Of a stretch of DNA of 64,000 nt, positions 33,388-44,243 are shown one piece after another (within the stretch, counting starts at the first letter, position 1; each line of letters starts with the position of its first letter). This DNA comes from Brachionus rotundiformis (lineage: Eukaryota > Rotifera > Eurotatoria > Ploima > Brachionidae), in the NCBI GenBank assembly GCA_016802295.1, contig JAESIW010000020.1, positions 5,401,281-5,465,280 of the forward strand, read 5' to 3'. The position numbers and the translations under genes were made by a program. Below the pieces are notes generated by a model, which was not told the DNA's origin, did no database searches, and was given only the letters and a program-made list of their open reading frames with translations.

Positions 33388-35494
33388 TAATAAAAAAATT
33401 TAATTGTATTTTGTTTAATTTATTATTAGTTAAATAAACTGTTCCCGTTCAAAGTTTTTTTGTAGTCAAATAAATAGTCAAATTTTTGCAAAAAAAATTT
33501 AGACATTTTGTTAATAAAAGCATTTTTATATTATTCATAAAAAATAGTGTCATTGATTTTATTTATTTTTTTTTATGAAAATAAAAATACATCAAAATTA
33601 ATTATAATTTTATTTTTTAAGACTAATATAAAATTCAATTTAATAATGAGTTAAATGGTTAAATCTTTTAATTTTTACTAGAACTATTTTTAAAAATCTT
33701 ACTAAAAATAAAATGAAGGAATTTCATAATATAATATTTTCGATCCAGACTCAAACTTACCAAAAATATAATCAAATTAAATGAATCATAAATCTTCAAA
33801 TTTTTAAAAAAGTATAGGACATCGGTCAAGGTGCTTAAAAGCTGTTTTTGACGCTTTAGCTTGTCTAGAAACATAAGCCTTTCTAAAATGAAAATTTTCA
33901 TTATTAGTCCTTCATTCGAAAAACATTTAAGATCTCTTCATTATAATGATATTATTTCACTAAAATAAAAAATCTAAATGACCAAAACATATAAAAAAGT
34001 CAATTATTTAGAATTAATTAATTTATTTTTTATTTAAAAAAGAAAGACAGCAAAAATTTTTCAATTTTCATCTATTTTTAGCTCCGTAAGTTTAAGTTTC
34101 ATGGACAAAAATTTTATTAGTAGTAGTTATGAGACTGCAGTATAGAAATGTAAACTAATGCCTTCTGGCATTTAAGTTTTTACCCTTTGTTCTATATATC
34201 AAAGACTTCTATGTCGATACCCGCTTTAAAGGCACTAACTGTATTAAAAAGTTTTTTATTTTTTAATAAATAGATACATTTCCAAATTGATAAATGATTT
34301 ATTTGATTTTATTGAAGGATTAAAAAAAGACAAATTTTTACTTATAGAATCTGTATTTATAAAAGCTTATCACCAATTCAGAAATTGTATTAATATCGTA
34401 AATAGGTAGCCACATGAATCTTCGCAATCTTTGGCAGAAAATTTTTGGGGATCTTTTATCCGAAAGTCATAAAAAATGTAGAGTTTTACTTTTAGATCAA
34501 GGTCCATAATTCTGAGAATAAACATTTCTTATAAGCACTAGAAATTATATCAATTTTAAATATTAAAAAATAAGGTAAATTAAGAAAATTCTTTTATGGC
34601 TCATTCAAAAAGCTTTAGAATTATCTCTTATCATTTGGTAATTTTGAGAGTTCAAATAATAGTAGTAACACATCTTGCATATAAACATTTTCAGTTTCTA
34701 TATTAATAAAATAAAAATTTAAAAGGCAGTTTTGTGAGGTAAAATAATAATGAAGATTGCATTCCAAGTTATCAAATATCTTTCTACCTTTTTGAAAGCA
34801 TATTTTTGACTAATAATTAAACAAATTATAATCTTATCTTAAAATAAATTTAAACCCAATTCAATTTTTAAATGGTTAATATCTTAAAATGATAATAAAT
34901 CCAAAAACCCTAATTTGATATTTGGTTAAGATAATTTTTGTATTTAGCTCTGTTTAATTGAATACAATGTACTTGTTATTTCGAAACTGCTCATTTATTA
35001 ATTTTCATTTTAATTTAAAAAAATTGAAAAAAATGCTAATAAATTTAATAGCCTTTGAACGAAACTTACCAGCATCTATATTTTAAGTGAAATAATTATA
35101 TAGCAGATTATTAACAAAATGCAATAATTTATTTTACATTAGCAAAAAATAGCGTTAGTTAAATTTATTTTCTAGGACAACTAGTTTTATCTTTAATTTA
35201 ACATATGGTTTATAAAAAATTAATTTTCCATTACTATGTTAACGCAAAATATTTGATTCAACCATCAGGGATCATAGGAAGATGCAATTTTATCCAAACT
35301 AATTCACATATTTATTTGAAAATTTTCATAATATATTAATAAACCCTAAATTGAAATAAAAATTGAAATCTCATTTCAAAGTTTCGAAATTTCAGAAAAA
35401 AAATTTTATACACAAGATATGAATATAAAAAATGTACTAATGTTTGTTTATCAATTTAGATTGTAGATATTAGGATACATTTTATGCGTGACCA
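33388..35494. other. Gene-free region before the ASB gene
   Basis: About 2.1 kb of AT-rich DNA. An open frame at 33668-33901 (minus) has no recognisable features. A small perfect hairpin (ATGCC-TTCT-GGCAT) lies near 34158-34171 but has no context. No other gene was seen. Confidence 0.55.
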
Positions 35495-37162
35495 ATGTCA
35501 ACTAATCGGATAGCGCCCAATTTTTCGGGTACTTTAAACTCGTTAAGAATGACTTACATGAATCTTTTTAACCAAATACTGGACAATTCAATAAACATTA
35601 ATTGCATATGCAAGACCACCAGCAAGAATGCAGACAATGCTTCCAATTTAGACCAAGTATTTGACAGGAATGATTTTTTAAGCGATTCAGAAGATGTTGA
35701 AATGGAAAACTCAAGCGATCCCCAAGTCCGGCTACAAGACTTGGACTATGAATTAAAATCTTCCAATTTAAACAAAATTTGTGACCTAAGCTGCTTTGAA
35801 AGCATGCGCTACATCCATTTTGTCCTCAAAAATTGTTTTTATGATGTGAATGAGATTAATCTGAGAGAAAAAGATGCCAAATTTGACCAGTTGTGGGAGA
35901 ATTTCAAATTTTTGGCAAAAAATCCTGCATCGTGTGACTATTATGGAACAACCATATTTCATTATGCTGCAGCGGACAATAATTATGAACTTTTAAAATA
36001 CTCTTTGAAAAAATATCCTCAAGGAATATCTTGTGTAGACTCAAAAGGAATGACTCCAATAATGCGAGCTGTGCAACGAAATAGCTACAAATGTGTGGAA
36101 TTTTTGCTTAATGAGACACAATCGGACCTTAATGGAAGCAATCAGTCAACTTATACTCCACTATGGTTCGCAGTTTCAAATGGCTACGACGCTTTGGCAC
36201 TGCTCTTGCTGAACTTCAATGCAAATCCATGCATAGTAAACAAGTCAATTGGAACAACCTCTTCCTCGGGATACGAGTTGATGAATCAAGAAGATCTCAG
36301 TGGTATCCGAGAGACACGCAATTCTGATTCTATGACCAGTTTGTATTTATTCAGTCCCCTACGAGCTTCCATTGTTTACTCAAGACATGATACCATGGTC
36401 AACATTTTGAAGTTTAATGCCAATGTTTATGAGATATTTGGCTCCAAAGCTAGTGACCCTAAGTTGCCAAAATGTTCATTTATGAAATCAAATGAAGACT
36501 ATGTGAATGCGCTGAAATTTTTTTTCAGACAATTTGGTAATGTGTCCAAAGAAGATGAGGACAGCTTACCTGTTGTAATACATGAAAAATATTTGGATAT
36601 TTTGAATGATTTTGTCGAAAACCCCAATGTTTATCGACGAATGTTTCTTGAATTTACAAAATATATTATTTTTAAGATAAATTCAAATTTAAACTTAGTA
36701 GATAAATTGTATGAGTATTTGATTAAAATAAACAAGAATTCGCTTGACTATGTAATGAGTGTAACACGTATGTTTCAGGAAGAGTTCGAAATTGACATGG
36801 AATGGAACGATTATATTGGCTTGGTACTCGATTTTATGGATTCGTTGAACAGATTTTTGAGTTTGGACAACAGCAGTATGATGAGCTTTTCGTTTCATTT
36901 GAATACAGGCTCTGGACAAAATCTGAAGACCTACAACCATAACTTGATTCGTTTTTCGCTTATTTTAATTGATAGGTATTTCAGACCGAAGTCACTAATG
37001 GAATTGTGTAGATTTTCAATAAGGAGACAGCTTTTTAAGCAAATTGAACAACAAAGTATGAAATATAGAGAAGGATTTGTAAAAACTGATCATTTAGATG
37101 ATGTTCTAGAAAGCTTTCCCATACCGAATCAATTAAAAAATTTTATTTTATATAAAGCTTAA
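35495..37162 (+). CDS. Ankyrin repeat and SOCS box (ASB) protein
   Basis: Single-exon gene for 555 aa. ASB proteins are substrate adaptors of Cullin-5 ubiquitin ligases: ankyrin repeats bind the target and the SOCS box binds Elongin B/C. Ankyrin repeats are visible at about residues 149-245: DYYGTTIFHYAAADNNYELL, KGMTPIMRAVQRNSYKCVEF and YTPLWFAVSNGYDALALLLL, with a further weak copy (SPLRASIVYSRHDTMVNIL) near residue 289. A helical middle region follows. The C-terminus is a SOCS box: SLMELCRFSIRRQL, then FPIPNQLKNFILYK, where FPIP takes the place of the LPxP Cul5-box motif. The N-terminal 110 residues have an acidic, low-complexity patch. I cannot assign a numbered ASB subtype. The first ATG, at 35495, is used. 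Confidence 0.88.
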   Translation: MSTNRIAPNFSGTLNSLRMTYMNLFNQILDNSININCICKTTSKNADNASNLDQVFDRNDFLSDSEDVEMENSSDPQVRLQDLDYELKSSNLNKICDLSCFESMRYIHFVLKNCFYDVNEINLREKDAKFDQLWENFKFLAKNPASCDYYGTTIFHYAAADNNYELLKYSLKKYPQGISCVDSKGMTPIMRAVQRNSYKCVEFLLNETQSDLNGSNQSTYTPLWFAVSNGYDALALLLLNFNANPCIVNKSIGTTSSSGYELMNQEDLSGIRETRNSDSMTSLYLFSPLRASIVYSRHDTMVNILKFNANVYEIFGSKASDPKLPKCSFMKSNEDYVNALKFFFRQFGNVSKEDEDSLPVVIHEKYLDILNDFVENPNVYRRMFLEFTKYIIFKINSNLNLVDKLYEYLIKINKNSLDYVMSVTRMFQEEFEIDMEWNDYIGLVLDFMDSLNRFLSLDNSSMMSFSFHLNTGSGQNLKTYNHNLIRFSLILIDRYFRPKSLMELCRFSIRRQLFKQIEQQSMKYREGFVKTDHLDDVLESFPIPNQLKNFILYKA

Positions 37163-37909
37163 CTGCTATGTTTATATAATTTTTTTAATAGTTAGTTTGA
37201 TTAATTTTAATTGTTTTAAAGTTTTAAGATTTAATCGTTTCTAAAATTATCGTAATAATTTGTAAAAAAATCGAGGCTGAATTCAAATGTAAATTTTTAA
37301 AATAAAAAATGATTTATTTTAAAATGTTTCACTCTTATTTGTTTTTCAAAAATGTAGTGATTTAAGTTTTTTTCGTTTTAACATCATATTTTCTAATAAA
37401 TAATATAAAATTAAGAAAATTTATTAAAATGTTCAAGTTTTTTTTAATTAAATAAAGAATATCATAATTTTAACTAATAATAATTTTTACTCGGATCTGA
37501 ACTATTCGATACCATGCTAATAGATAATATCCCAAAATAATGTTTTAGATTGTTTTATCAAGTTTCACTTACAATGTACATTATATATGCAAAACTGAAT
37601 ATGTTTCACTTAATTTTCCTAATGGGACATTGTGCGAGGTTTTACGATACATGGTTGTCAAAGTTTCCATCAAGTTATTATGTATTTATGTATAAATATA
37701 TAATGATAGGTTATGATTAAAAAAATAGAAAATATAATAAAATTAGTTATTTTAAGTAAGACAATATTAAAAATACTCTTCGAATTTTATTTTTAAAATT
37801 TTTTCACATTTTTTAAGAAAAATAAATCAAAAAAGTTTGCCGGAGAAGATTTATTTGATTTATTTTACTCATTTAACTAAAAATGATAACGATTTATCAC
37901 ATTATTTTT
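37163..37909. other. Convergent intergenic spacer
   Basis: AT-rich spacer between the 3' ends of the ASB gene (plus) and the Lys-rich gene (minus). It should hold both polyadenylation regions. Nothing else was recognised. Confidence 0.6.
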
Positions 37910-39573
37910 TTATTTGTTTGTTTTAATCTTCTTCTTTTTTTTCTTATTTGTTAAAGTTTTTGTATCACTATTTACATTTTTTGAATTGACTTGTTTTGGC
38001 TGGACTGGAGTCGATTTTTTTTCTTCTTTTTTATTTTTTCGAACTAATCTTTTAATCATTCGTCTAACTTTGGTTATTTCATCATTCATTATTTTTCTTT
38101 CTATTTCGAGGCTCATTTGTTTACTAGATTTATCTTTTACTTTTTTTTTTATAGAATTCATAGCTTTATTACGTGCATTACGTAAACTTCGATATTGATG
38201 CCGTAACATTTCCAACTCTTGGTCACTGGAAGTCGCATTTTCTAATCTAGAGTTATTATTGACTGATTTGGCAATTTCTTTTTGTTTTTTTCTTGAATTA
38301 GATTTATTTTTATTTTTCTTAGCTTTTTTATTCTGGTTTTCATTTTTTAACTTTTTAGAATATTTACCAAATTGAGTGTATTTCGAGTCCATGTCTGAAT
38401 CACTTGAGCTTTCCAATGTAATCACCAAATCACTCGAATTTTCATCATCATTATCAAATTTATCTTTTTTTTTTGGCTTATTCTTCTTCTCTTTTCCGCC
38501 ACAGTTTGAACTGTCCGAATTTTCATCGAGCTCAACAAAATAAATCTTTTTATTTTTTCTCCTTGTGTTCATTAGTTGTTCATGTCTTTTATATCTTTCT
38601 AATTTATCTTTTAATTGTTGTCTTATTTCAATCGTATCTCTTTTAATACGCCGCCAAAGCCTCGAGTCTTTGTCAAATTTGCTAGGAAGTTTAACTTTCA
38701 TTTTAGCTATTTCGGCAGCCCTGTTTGTGTACGTAGCGCCTTTAATTGGTTTAAAGGACTCAATTATGGTTTGGGTGACTTTTTTCATGCACTTGTAAGG
38801 ATAAGGTCCATAATAGCTTGACAATTCCTGACCTAAGTTATCTATATCGCTTTCTTTGTTATCTTCTGAACCTGTCTTAAATAGAGGTATGAACTCTGCT
38901 TGGAATTCAGGTGTACGCACTTTTTCAGTGGCTTTGATATCAATTATATTTAGTTGTTTGTCATCTTTAGAATCATCCACATTTTCCACATCTTCTGTAC
39001 CAGGAAGGGTGCGATTTCGCAAAAGACGCTTGATTAAATAATCCTTCCGCTTTAAAAATTGGTCACTTTCAGTAGTGTTGCCATTTTTTGAGTCCTCTTC
39101 GCCAACTTTTTTGACATTTTGGACACTAAAGTAACGATTTTTCATGCTTCTCGATTCACGTTTCGCTGACCTATCAGCTGGTTCTTCCTCATCTCTCTTA
39201 CGTTTCTGTGTTTTATTTAAGTCATTTTCTTGGTCTGTAGGTTCCAAATTAGTTGCTTCACTTGGCTTATTGGAAATATAAAAATTGTTCTCTTCATAAT
39301 TGGAATCTTTTTCATCGCCAGGCCAAATTTTGTATTTGAATCTTTTAAAAAAAACATATTTTGAAATGAAAAAAAATTATATTATTTTTATTTTTATCTA
39401 CTCTTAAAACGATTTATATTTTTCAAAAATATATCTATGAAGCATCTTTTTTGATTAAATAATTCAATAATTTAAAAAAGAAATATTTAACCAATTTAAA
39501 ATTGGAGAAAAAATCTCAATTACTTCTCTATTGGTCTTTTTTCAGCGACCAGTATAATATCATCATTATTCAT
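37910..39573 (-). CDS. Lys-rich, probably nuclear protein of unknown family, 2 exons
   Basis: Exon 1 is 39573-39524 (ATG, 16 codons plus 2 bases) and exon 2 is 39341-37910, joined in phase through GT/AG sites to give 493 aa. I do not recognise the family. The N-terminus reads MNNDDIILVAEKRPIEKFKY and continues KIWPGDEKD. A basic segment resembling a nuclear localisation signal (KTQKRKRDEEE) follows. The middle third, about residues 165-275, looks most structured and least repetitive: TPEFQAEFIPLF, SSYYGPYPYKCMKKVTQTII and SRLWRRIKRDTIEIRQQLKD. The C-terminal 200 residues are very rich in Lys and Asp/Ser, with a long charged helix and a poly-Lys end. This composition suggests a chromatin or nucleolar protein, by inference only. 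The gene starts 278 bp from TRNT1, head to head. Confidence 0.7.
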
Positions 39574-39851
39574 TCTTTATTTGATGGTTCTTCAGCATAA
39601 TATTTTGCCAAAATAAAGTCGAAAGTTGGGAAAAAAAAAATCTAAAATTCAATTTATTAGTATGTTGATGAATAAATTATAAATATAGTGAAATACAATG
39701 TGCGTTCTTATTAGCTTAACCAAGACCAAATTATTGTCTATAAAAAAATGCAATAATTTTTATAATTATGAAATTTAAAAAAAAAAATTGAAATTTTTAA
39801 GTAGATTTTTTATTCAAAATCAATCAAAAATTGAATATTTGATTATAAAAA
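39574..39851. promoter_or_regulatory. Putative bidirectional promoter of the Lys-rich gene and TRNT1
   Basis: Only 278 bp separate the two start codons, which point away from each other, so both promoters must lie here or in 5' UTR sequence. The interval is AT-rich with long A and T runs. I cannot single out a TATA box or initiator with confidence. Confidence 0.45.
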
Positions 39852-41303
39852 ATGTCAGAAAAGCTTCAAACGCCAGAATTTAAAAGTATTTGGAATGAGG
39901 AATTGGTTTATTTGTTTGATCTATTTGAGAGATATGCTTTTAAATTAAGAATTGCAGGTGGAGCAGTCCGCGATCTTTTAATGGGCTTTAAGCCTAATGA
40001 CATTGATCTGGCAACGACAGCAACCCCGGAACAAATGAAAGAAATTTTCGAAAAAGAAAATGTCCGAATGCTTCATACCAACGGGGAAAAACATGGTACC
40101 ATTACAGTTAGGCTAAATGACAAAGAAAATTATGAAATAACTACTCTAAGAATCGATGTGCTGACAGATGGTAGGCATGCTGAGGTTCAGTTTACAGAAG
40201 ACTGGCAACTTGATGCCAATAGACGTGATCTTACTATAAATTCTATTTTTTTAGGTGAGAAAATAAAGAAAATTAGTTTGTTAAAATTTTTATATTCTAA
40301 TAAGATCGGGATGGAAGCATCATTGACTTTTTTGGAGGATTTGAGGATATCAAAAATCATCGGATAAAATTTGTTGGTGAGCCAAGTACACGAATTCAAG
40401 AGGATTATTTAAGAATATTGAGATACTTCCGGTTTTATCCGAGAATTTGTCTTGACGAAAATTCACATTGTTTTCAATCGATTGAGGCAATTGAAAAAAA
40501 TGCGTCAGGACTTGATGGTAAGGATCCAATTTGGAAAATAATTGATTATGAAAATTTGAAGTTTTTCATTCAAAATCAAAGGAATTGCAGGTGAAAGGAT
40601 TTGGGTCGAGTTTAAAAAAATAGTTTGTAGTAAATTTGCAGACTCATTAATGGAAAAAATAGTGGATACAAAGGTACACATACATATAGGCCTACCAGAT
40701 AAATGTGATTTAAGCGAGTTCTCCAGGATTTATAGAAATTTTGAACAAAATTTAAATAACATTCCGTCACCAATTACCATGGTATGTTCCCTGCTTCATT
40801 CTCCCAAAGAGGTTATTTCATTTATTTAAAAATTTTAAAAATAATTACTTTTTATTAAATTTTATTAAAAATTTAAGTTCGAAAAATTACACAAAAGATT
40901 AAAATTTTCAAATGAAGAAAAAAGAATTGCGGAATTTTTGTTCGCATATAGAGATAAATATAAAAAAATAGTAGATGAAGAAAATGACAAAAAACTTGAG
41001 GATAAACTCAGACCTTTTAAATTAATTCTAGTTGATAATGTTAAAGACTTAAAGGTGATTGAAAAAACAACCGAATTAGTAAAATACGTAAACAGACTTG
41101 AATATATGGATCAGTTGAAAGATTGGACAATTCCCATCTTTCCGATTACTGGCGATATTCTTGAAAATTTCAAAATTCCTAAAGGTCCTGTATACTCAAA
41201 AATTCTTTTAACTCTAAGAGAAAGCTGGAAAAACGAATTCAATTTGGATACAAGTAAAGAAACTGTGGAAAAACTCATTGAAAAGATGAATGATTTTATT
41301 TGA
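39852..41303 (+). CDS. TRNT1: CCA tRNA nucleotidyltransferase 1, 4 exons
   Basis: This enzyme adds the CCA end to tRNAs from CTP and ATP, in mitochondria and in nucleus/cytosol. Exons 39852-40254, 40305-40517, 40582-40811 and 40878-41303 have GT/AG introns of 50-66 bp and keep phase throughout, giving 423 aa (human 434). The head domain holds the class II nucleotidyltransferase motif RIAGGAVRDLLMGFKPNDID with the metal-binding DxD-type DID, then THR-type basic strands and LDANRRDLTINSIFL. After splicing come FFGGFEDIKN, RIQEDYLRILRYFRFYPRI and SGLDGIAGERIWVEFKKI, all diagnostic of the family. The ATG at 39852 leaves little room for a mitochondrial presequence, so a cytosolic form or an unseen 5' exon must be considered. 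The exon-2 donor lies inside a codon for Gly that is restored by the join. Confidence 0.96.
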
Positions 41304-42358
41304 TTAAATAAAAAAAAATTGTTTCAATTTTTTCATTCAACTTCCAAGTCCATTTTTTTGCATATTAAGTTTAAAAAGCTAACTTAATTAAAAGATGGAA
41401 ATTTTCTTGCTAAAATTTTTCTTTGAAATCATAGTTTTTTAGAGAGTTTCATTTGAATTTTTCACAAATCATAGCTATTTAATTTTTATTTATTGTTCTT
41501 GAAAAATTAAATTTAATCAATCAAATTTTAAAATCTTTAAATTTTTTTAAATATTGATTATCAAAATAATTTACAAAAATACTAAAATGACATATAGAAA
41601 AATTTTATCTCTTAGAAATAAAGATTAGACTCTTTTACCATAACTAGTGAACAATTACTGAAAAAATAAAAGTTGAAGAGAAATTATTTCTACTTCTTGA
41701 TTCAAGTCTTTATTTTTGTTGGATTGTTGAGAAAAGATGCAGATTTACAGTCACTGGGACTGTTTTTAAAAACCTGCTTCCTTTGATACCTAAAATTTCA
41801 TGCATCAGAATTCAGAGTTCTTTATCAATTGCTGGAAAAATGGTTCAAAATAAAATGGTAGACTTTTAATAGACACATATGGAAAAAGAAATTTGATCAA
41901 TTCTAACTAAGTTTTAATTTCCACACTAAAATTTCATAAGCTTGATAAAAGTTACAAAAAATTCATTATCATATTTAGTGATCTGGTCAAAAAAATCTAA
42001 AAATTTATTAACAAAAAAAATATTTTCATAAACCAATTTAACTTGTATTTGAATTTTAATTTAAAATTTAACTAAATAAAAAACTTTATTGTTTTATTTA
42101 AATTATTTTAATCGAAATTTTAAATAAAAAATATGATAATAAGCTTCGACGATCATAAAAAACTTGTATTAAATATATTCAATCCAAAATAAAGTCTTTC
42201 ATCCAACACTTAATCTCTTTTAACTTTGTTAAACAATAAGCAGTTATTTTTAAAAGAGATTTTAACTTAAACTATCAATTATACTACTTACAAAATTTTT
42301 AAATTCAAAAACGCTTTGATACTTTCATAACAGCACATGGTTTAGAGCTAAATTTGAG
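41304..42358. other. Spacer between TRNT1 and innexin
   Basis: About 1 kb of AT-rich sequence with the TRNT1 3' end and the innexin promoter. No other gene or repeat was recognised. Confidence 0.6.
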
Positions 42359-43810
42359 ATGATTTGGGATTTTTTGCAAGTGTTCACTAAAGTACGTGGT
42401 GGCCAGAAGCTTTTTGCCGATGACAAAATTGATAAGCTAAATCGTTCATTCACAGTTATTCTATTGATTATAGCCTCGATTTTTATCGGGTCCAGAAATT
42501 TTGGTCAACCAATCAGTTGCCTAAAGTTGGTTAATGACATCATACCTGTTACTTCGCAATATATTGAATCGGTTTGCTGGGTCAAAGATAGCATTATTTT
42601 GGACAATTATTTCGAGACCGCAATTCGAAATGAACCAGTCGAGGAAAGAACCAACACTTATCCATGGCTAATGCTTATCTGCCTAGCACTTGCTCTATTC
42701 TACTACATTCCCTATATTTTGTGGAAGTATTTTGTTCGTAAAAACACCTATCACAATGTACCGATCGACATTAGTTTAATTGTAAAAACAATTAAATCTA
42801 GTTCATTACAAAAAAACGAGGATTTTTCACAAACAATAAAATTGGTTGCCAGCTATTTGGACAGATGTTTTTCTTTAAACAATTTTAATGATTCGTATTT
42901 AGACGAATTGGAAGACTTGAGCAAATATTTCCAAAATGAGCGATTCGAAAACCGAGATCCAAAGAGCTATTCGGACAGATTGAAAAAAAGAAAAGTTAAA
43001 TTCTTTCATATTCCTTTATTGTTCAAATATTTGTTGGTTAAATTGGTTTATGTACTTGTTAGTATTTCCATATTTTTCCTAATTGACACGATTGCCAAAT
43101 TTCGGGAAAGCTTTCTTTTCTATGGAATAAACATGTTTTTAAAATATAATAGCTCAGATATAGCCTTCAAGGAAAAGATAACAAATTCCTATTTTCCACG
43201 CCATATTCTTTGTGACATTAACTATTTAGGAGATATCCAAAATCCTCAATCATTCAGATATCAATGCTCATTGCCTGCGAATTTTTTCAATGAAATTGTA
43301 TTTCTGGTCCTGTGGACTTGGTTCCTAGTCTTGGCGATTTTGAATTTTTTCAGTTTGTTTAAATGGATTTTAAAGATTCTTTTCAGAAAAATGATAATTA
43401 CTAATATGCTTGTCTGGCCATTCAAATACAAGTACAATATTGAATTGTACGTAGATTCATTTGTGCAGGATTACCTTAATACGGAGGGTTTTTTGGCGCT
43501 GATGCTCATCAGATCAAATACTCAAGATTGGCACTGCAGAAATATAGTCAGACTTTTGTGGAACTATTATGTAGACAGACTTAAACAAGAGGTGGAAATT
43601 CCCACCCCGAGGCTTTGCAATCCAAAAGGTAATTTTGCTGCCAGTGGTTCGACTTTAAAAATGCCAACTAGGCGTGATTTTAACTACGAACAACTAAGCT
43701 CATCTGTGGTCACACCAATACGTTCATCCTACCCTCCAAGCAAGTCTGAATGCAAGAATAATTTCAAGATGGAAGACATGGCAAAGCAAAAAAATGAAGA
43801 CATGGTTTAA
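42359..43810 (+). CDS. Innexin gap-junction protein
   Basis: Single-exon gene for 483 aa. Innexins form gap junctions and hemichannels in protostomes. Four membrane segments fit the family: about 31-48 (TVILLIIASIFIG), 101-122 (YPWLMLICLALALFYYIPYI), 216-238 (YLLVKLVYVLVSISIFFLI) and 315-338 (EIVFLVLWTWFLVLAILNFF). The first outer loop has Cys54 and Cys73 (ISCLK and YIESVCWVKD), and the second has two more (HILCDINYLG and FRYQCSLP), matching the two-Cys-per-loop rule. The N-terminus before the first membrane segment is the usual length, about 30 residues. The tail beyond residue 370 is cytoplasmic, and its last 80 residues are polar and poorly conserved. The classic YYQWV motif before membrane segment 2 is changed to TYPWL. 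Subtype cannot be set. Confidence 0.92.
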   Translation: MIWDFLQVFTKVRGGQKLFADDKIDKLNRSFTVILLIIASIFIGSRNFGQPISCLKLVNDIIPVTSQYIESVCWVKDSIILDNYFETAIRNEPVEERTNTYPWLMLICLALALFYYIPYILWKYFVRKNTYHNVPIDISLIVKTIKSSSLQKNEDFSQTIKLVASYLDRCFSLNNFNDSYLDELEDLSKYFQNERFENRDPKSYSDRLKKRKVKFFHIPLLFKYLLVKLVYVLVSISIFFLIDTIAKFRESFLFYGINMFLKYNSSDIAFKEKITNSYFPRHILCDINYLGDIQNPQSFRYQCSLPANFFNEIVFLVLWTWFLVLAILNFFSLFKWILKILFRKMIITNMLVWPFKYKYNIELYVDSFVQDYLNTEGFLALMLIRSNTQDWHCRNIVRLLWNYYVDRLKQEVEIPTPRLCNPKGNFAASGSTLKMPTRRDFNYEQLSSSVVTPIRSSYPPSKSECKNNFKMEDMAKQKNEDMV

Positions 43811-44243
43811 TTTTGTAATTGTTAATTAAAATAATTGAAGCATTAGAGAATTTTTTTTTTGAATTTCCAAATTCAAATACATGATAAATTTATCGATATT
43901 AAGTTTTTATATAATTTTTTTCCAAATATAGTTACTAGGTATTTATTGATTAAGTTTTTTCGATGAATGTAAAAAATTTAATCATAAAAATTATACCTTA
44001 TTTTTGTTTTTTAGTTTGACACCGTATTTTTGGGTTAAATTTTCAAAATAAAATTTAAAAATGTCTCTTTTTTTTGCTCTAATCCTAAAACTTTATTTTT
44101 CAGAAATTAAAAAGCAATTAAATTGAGTGGTTTAAAGCAATAAATAAATAGATGAAAAATCAAATTTCAATCAGGAAAAAAATTGATTAAAATTCTTACT
44201 TAAAATTTTTTTGAAAAATATAGTCAACTTTTGGCAAAAGGAA
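43811..44243. other. Spacer between innexin and the modular receptor gene
   Basis: About 430 bp of AT-rich DNA with innexin 3' sequence and the promoter of the next gene. Nothing further was recognised. Confidence 0.6.

Noticed and set aside
33668..33901. Minus-strand 77-codon frame between the transposase-derived gene and ASB
   Set aside because: No recognisable motif and no sign of being part of a spliced gene.
34157..34172. Perfect short hairpin ATGCC-TTCT-GGCAT
   Set aside because: A 5-bp stem with no U-tract or conserved neighbour is too little to call an RNA or a terminator in a eukaryotic region.
37914..39041. Several plus-strand hydrophobic frames opposite the Lys-rich gene
   Set aside because: They are the antisense of Lys/Glu-rich coding sequence, which always reads as Phe/Leu/Ser-rich on the other strand.
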